From positions 1 to 64,000 of the forward strand of contig JASHON010000014.1 in NCBI GenBank assembly GCA_030041095.1: a stretch of 64,000 nt of DNA, read 5' to 3'. This DNA comes from Terriglobia bacterium. GTDB lineage: Bacteria; Acidobacteriota; Terriglobia; UBA7540. Below the pieces are notes generated by a model, which worked only from the letters and a program-made list of their open reading frames with translations, searched no databases and was not told where the DNA came from. This document shows, one piece after another, positions 61,067 through 64,000 of the stretch. Within the stretch, counting starts at the first letter, position 1. Each line of letters starts with the position of its first letter. A program made the translations under genes and the position numbers.

Positions 61067-61316
61067 CGCCCGGCCATCGGCGGACCTGCGTGGGCACGAC
61101 TGAAGCCATGCCCTGACACAGGGGACCGAATCGGCTGCCGGAGCGCCTGGGAAACGGCCTGTGAAATGTAGAAACTCCACGGAAAGGCAAGCCTTTCCGC
61201 ACGTCAGGCGGCGGAGCCGCAGTGTGGCCGGGCCACACTCCTCAACGAATGTAGAAACGCGAGCCGCGAGCCCGTCGAACAGGCCGCGTGTGCTGTCCTG
61301 ATTCCGTTCCGTCATC

Positions 61317-63062
61317 ATGTTCAAACGCCTTCGCCCGCTCATGCCCTACATGTCCCGCTACAAGGGACGGTACGTCGCGGGATTTGCCGCTCTCGTCATC
61401 ACCCAGCTTGTGGGCATCACGGTCCCTCTGATCATCAAAGCGGGCATCGACGGGATGCAACGCGGTGAGCGGGGCAGCGCGCTTCTGGCGATCGCCGGGC
61501 TCATCCTGGCCGTGGCTTTGGTTAAGGCCATCTTCCAGTTCTGGATGCGCTGGATTTTAATCGGCATTTCCCGCGACATCGAATACGACCTGCGGAACGA
61601 GCTGTTTCGCCATCTCATGCGCCTTTCGCAGCGCTACTACAACGAAACGCGCACGGGCGAGCTTATGGCCAAGCTGACCAACGATCTTAGCGCGGTGCGC
61701 AATCTGGTGGGCCCGGGCGTGATGTATTCCGCCACCACTCTGGTGCTGGGCGTAGCCTGTCTCGTGCTGATGTTCCATTTGGATTGGGAGCTGACGCTGT
61801 GCGCGCTGGTCCCCATGCCGATCGTTTCCTACGCCGTCCGGCATTTTGGGCAAAAGATTCACGACCGGTTTGAAGAAATTCAGGCCATGTATTCCGAGCT
61901 GACGGAGCGAGTGCGCGAAAGCCTGGCAGGCGTACGAGTGGTTCGCGCGTTTTGCCAGGAAGAGGCGGAAATGGGCCTGTTTGCGGGCATGAACCGCGAA
62001 TATGTAGAGAAGAACCGACGGCTCATTTGGATCACGAGCTTTCTTTGGCCCATGCTTGCCCTGCTGTTCGGGGTGGGTTTTCTTTTGATTCTCGCCGTGG
62101 GCGGCTTTCACGTTCTTTCCGGCAGGATCTCGCTCGGCACGTTCATGGCGTTCAACGTCTACCTCATGTATTTGATCTGGCCCATGATCGCATTGGGCTA
62201 CGTCACGAACCTGGTACAACGCGGCTTTGCCTCGCAGGAGCGTTTGTGGACGATTTTTGAGGCGAAGCCGGATATCGACGATCGCGATGTGCCGGAAGAT
62301 CCCGTCGCCGAACTGCGCGGGGAAATCGAGTTCCGCAACCTGACATTCTCTTATAACGGCCGGCCGGTGCTCAAAAACATCAATTTGCGGATCCCCGCCG
62401 GCAGGTCCGTGGGCATCGCAGGCGCAACAGGCTCCGGTAAATCCACGCTGGTGAGCCTGATTCCGCGCCTCTACGACGCGCCGCCGGACAGTGTTTTCAT
62501 CGATGGTGTGCCGATTCGTCAGATTCCACTGGCAACACTGCGCCACTCCGTTGGCTTTGTGCCCCAGGAAACATTTCTCTTCAGTGACACCATCCGCGAA
62601 AATGTTCGCTTTGGACATCCCTCCGCCACCAGCCAGCAGATCGAGGACGCTACGGACGTTTCGAACCTGCTCCCGGAGATTCGCGGATTTCCTGACGCGT
62701 TCGAGACGCGAGTGGGCGAGCGCGGTTTGACGTTATCCGGCGGCCAGAAACAGCGCGCCTCGATTTCTCGCGCCGTGATTCGAAATCCAAAGATCTTGAT
62801 CCTGGACGACGCGCTTTCCAGCGTGGACACGGGAACGGAAGAGAAAATTCTCAGCCGTCTTACGGGAGTTATGGCAGGTCGGACCACGCTGATGATTTCG
62901 CATCGGGTTTCCACGCTCCGGAACGCCGAAGAAATCGTTGTCTTACACGATGGAGAAGTTGTGGAACGTGGAACCCACGAGGAGTTGCTAGCGCAGCAGG
63001 GTCATTACGCGGATCTCTACCGGCGCCAGCTTATCGAAGAAGAGTTGGAGCGCGACCCTTGA
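61317..63062 (+). CDS. ABC exporter half-transporter (MsbA/LmrA-like)
   Basis: A 581-residue fused membrane-ATPase chain. Six transmembrane helices span residues about 15-300 (GFAALVITQLVGITVPLIIK, LLFGVGFLLILAVGGFHVLS, FMAFNVYLMYLIWPMIALGY). The nucleotide-binding domain has Walker A GIAGATGSGKST, Q-loop FVPQETFLFSD, signature LTLSGGQKQRASISRAVIRN, Walker B ILILDDALSSVDT and the His switch ISHRVSTL. Walker B carries Asp-Asp in place of Asp-Glu (LDDALSS), which suggests a degenerate site compensated by a partner. The partner is probably the next gene, a second half-transporter starting 145 bp downstream. Substrate is unknown (lipid, drug or peptide). Confidence 0.92.
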   Translation: MFKRLRPLMPYMSRYKGRYVAGFAALVITQLVGITVPLIIKAGIDGMQRGERGSALLAIAGLILAVALVKAIFQFWMRWILIGISRDIEYDLRNELFRHLMRLSQRYYNETRTGELMAKLTNDLSAVRNLVGPGVMYSATTLVLGVACLVLMFHLDWELTLCALVPMPIVSYAVRHFGQKIHDRFEEIQAMYSELTERVRESLAGVRVVRAFCQEEAEMGLFAGMNREYVEKNRRLIWITSFLWPMLALLFGVGFLLILAVGGFHVLSGRISLGTFMAFNVYLMYLIWPMIALGYVTNLVQRGFASQERLWTIFEAKPDIDDRDVPEDPVAELRGEIEFRNLTFSYNGRPVLKNINLRIPAGRSVGIAGATGSGKSTLVSLIPRLYDAPPDSVFIDGVPIRQIPLATLRHSVGFVPQETFLFSDTIRENVRFGHPSATSQQIEDATDVSNLLPEIRGFPDAFETRVGERGLTLSGGQKQRASISRAVIRNPKILILDDALSSVDTGTEEKILSRLTGVMAGRTTLMISHRVSTLRNAEEIVVLHDGEVVERGTHEELLAQQGHYADLYRRQLIEEELERDP

Positions 63063-63206
63063 AGGAAGGGGCTGGCGGTTAGGGGTCCGGGGTTGGCGAC
63101 TCCGGCGCCGCGTAGCGCATCAGACCCCGGCGCCTGCGGCCTTTAGTTCAGGACGCCCTCATGCGGGCCAGCCCTAATTCCCTGGCCCCTAAGCCCGGTT
63201 TTCAGC

Positions 63207-64000
63207 ATGGACGACTCTCACGACGAAGAAATTCTCGGCAAAGCGTATGACTCGCGGCTGATGCGCCGCCTGCTCGGATACTTGCGCCCCTATCGGGGCG
63301 TGGTCGCACTGGCTTTCATCGCCATCCTGCTCTACGGCGTTTTGCAAGCCGTCCCGCCGTATCTGCTGAAATTGGAAGTGGACCGCTATCTCGACCCTGC
63401 CAGCCACCGGCAATTGCCGCATTTCTTGCAAGCCTTTCTCAGTGCCAATCCTCGCGTCGGAATCGTTCAAATCGCGGCTCTGCTGCTGCTGCCCTCCATT
63501 TTGCTCGCTTTCTTTTTCGAAGTGGGCCAGGACCTGGCCATGCAAATCATCGGGCAAAAGGTGATGCACGATCTGCGCAATGAGGTTTTCGGCCACCTGC
63601 AAAAACTGCAACTGAGCTATTACGACCACAACCCGGTGGGCCGGCTGGTGACGCGAGTGACCACGGACATCGACGTGCTGAACGATTTGTTTTCTTCCGG
63701 CGTCGTGGCCATTTTCGGCGATTTCTTCACCTTGCTCAGTATCGTGGTGGTGATGCTGGAAATGAGCTGGAAGCTTGCGCTCATGACGTTTGCCGTGCTG
63801 CCTTTGATCGTCGTCGTCACCATGGCGTTCCGCCGCGCCGTGAGGGAATCTTACCGGCGCATACGCGTGGCCATCGCACGAATCAACGCTTATCTGCAGG
63901 AGCATCTGACGGGAATGGCCACGCTCCAGCTTTTCAGCCGCGAAGAGCACAGTTTCGAGGAGTTTCGGAATATCAACGGTACGTACATGAAAGCTTATAA
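63207..64000 (+). CDS. ABC exporter half-transporter, N-terminal part (cut by right edge)
   Basis: From ATG 63207 the frame is open to the end of the window (264 codons). It reads MDDSHDEEILGKAYDSRLMR, then RLLGYLRPYRGVVALAFIAI and LLYGVLQAVPPYLLKLEVDR, and contains VMHDLRNEVFGHLQKLQLSY, then YDHNPVGRLVTRVTTDIDVL, the intracellular coupling-helix region of ABC exporters. Several membrane helices follow. This is the membrane half of an MsbA-type chain; the ATPase half lies outside the window. It follows another half-transporter in the same direction, so the two may form a heterodimer in which one site is degenerate. Confidence 0.88.
   Translation, partial: MDDSHDEEILGKAYDSRLMRRLLGYLRPYRGVVALAFIAILLYGVLQAVPPYLLKLEVDRYLDPASHRQLPHFLQAFLSANPRVGIVQIAALLLLPSILLAFFFEVGQDLAMQIIGQKVMHDLRNEVFGHLQKLQLSYYDHNPVGRLVTRVTTDIDVLNDLFSSGVVAIFGDFFTLLSIVVVMLEMSWKLALMTFAVLPLIVVVTMAFRRAVRESYRRIRVAIARINAYLQEHLTGMATLQLFSREEHSFEEFRNINGTYMKAY

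Larger units (their letters stand above)
60335..61316. other. 982-bp divergent intergenic region
   Basis: Lies between smc (leftward) and the ABC exporter (rightward). It contains a possible 52-codon gene (60368-60526), an orphan promoter (60759-60788), a 79-bp perfect-arm palindrome (60808-60886) and the 137-bp element (60930-61066). The last 250 bp before the exporter gene show no gene. Confidence 0.6.

Overview
The window looks like a chromosomal piece of an uncultured or environmental member of the Acidobacteriota. This is inferred from an Oar-like TonB-dependent receptor with the LPLNGRDF plug motif, a DUF3857/transglutaminase/TPR giant, a two-gene M16 peptidase pair, RHS debris with an acidobacterial flavour, a GC-rich base composition and many short palindromic GTAGCGCCGGC-type repeats. 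No rRNA, tRNA or CRISPR array was found.

Layout. 0-3 kb: start of an S1-domain RNA-binding protein (cut by the left edge), then an ECF sigma factor and its zinc-finger anti-sigma factor. 3-9 kb: accessory stretch with three unrelated toxin/effector-like proteins (a cytidine-deaminase fold, a papain/NlpC-like Cys-His protein, and a protein with the CNF1/BLF1-type SGC...H deamidase signature), a LolA-like secreted protein, a VapBC pair and a decayed RHS fragment. 9-18 kb: secreted agarase-like hydrolase, CzcB/CzcA-type metal efflux operon, UDP-glucuronate 4-epimerase, cyclase-family hydrolase. 18-38 kb: mostly secreted or envelope proteins. These include a carbohydrate-oriented operon (small secreted protein, TonB receptor, Tat-exported glycosyl hydrolase, glutamine amidotransferase), the M16 pair, the DUF3857 giant, a DinB protein and a CocE-type hydrolase.

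37.8-48.6 kb is a defence island. An intact Type III-like restriction-modification operon (mod 41113-43932, res 45433-48576) carries a DUF4143 ATPase with a PD-(D/E)XK tail between mod and res, translationally coupled to mod. About 3 kb upstream lies a relic of a second system of the same family: leader segment, last 30 codons of mod, a complete four-helix-bundle gene, then the first 35 codons of res, fused to a headless GNAT toxin-like gene. The two loci differ in what sits between mod and res, which suggests an exchangeable cargo slot. A GmrSD/DUF262-DUF1524 gene lies between relic and intact operon.

48.6-64 kb: zinc-ribbon membrane protein, trpE, a fused aroD-aroE, Nudix hydrolase, M28 peptidase, a second probable defence pair (OLD-like ATPase plus DUF4276 Toprim-like protein), smc, and two ABC exporter half-transporters, the second cut by the right edge. 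A NYN-domain gene fragment next to the ATPase pair ends inside a 131-bp palindromic element. The same element is intact at 60930-61066, is partial at 2850-2922, and its core lies in frame inside the mod gene.
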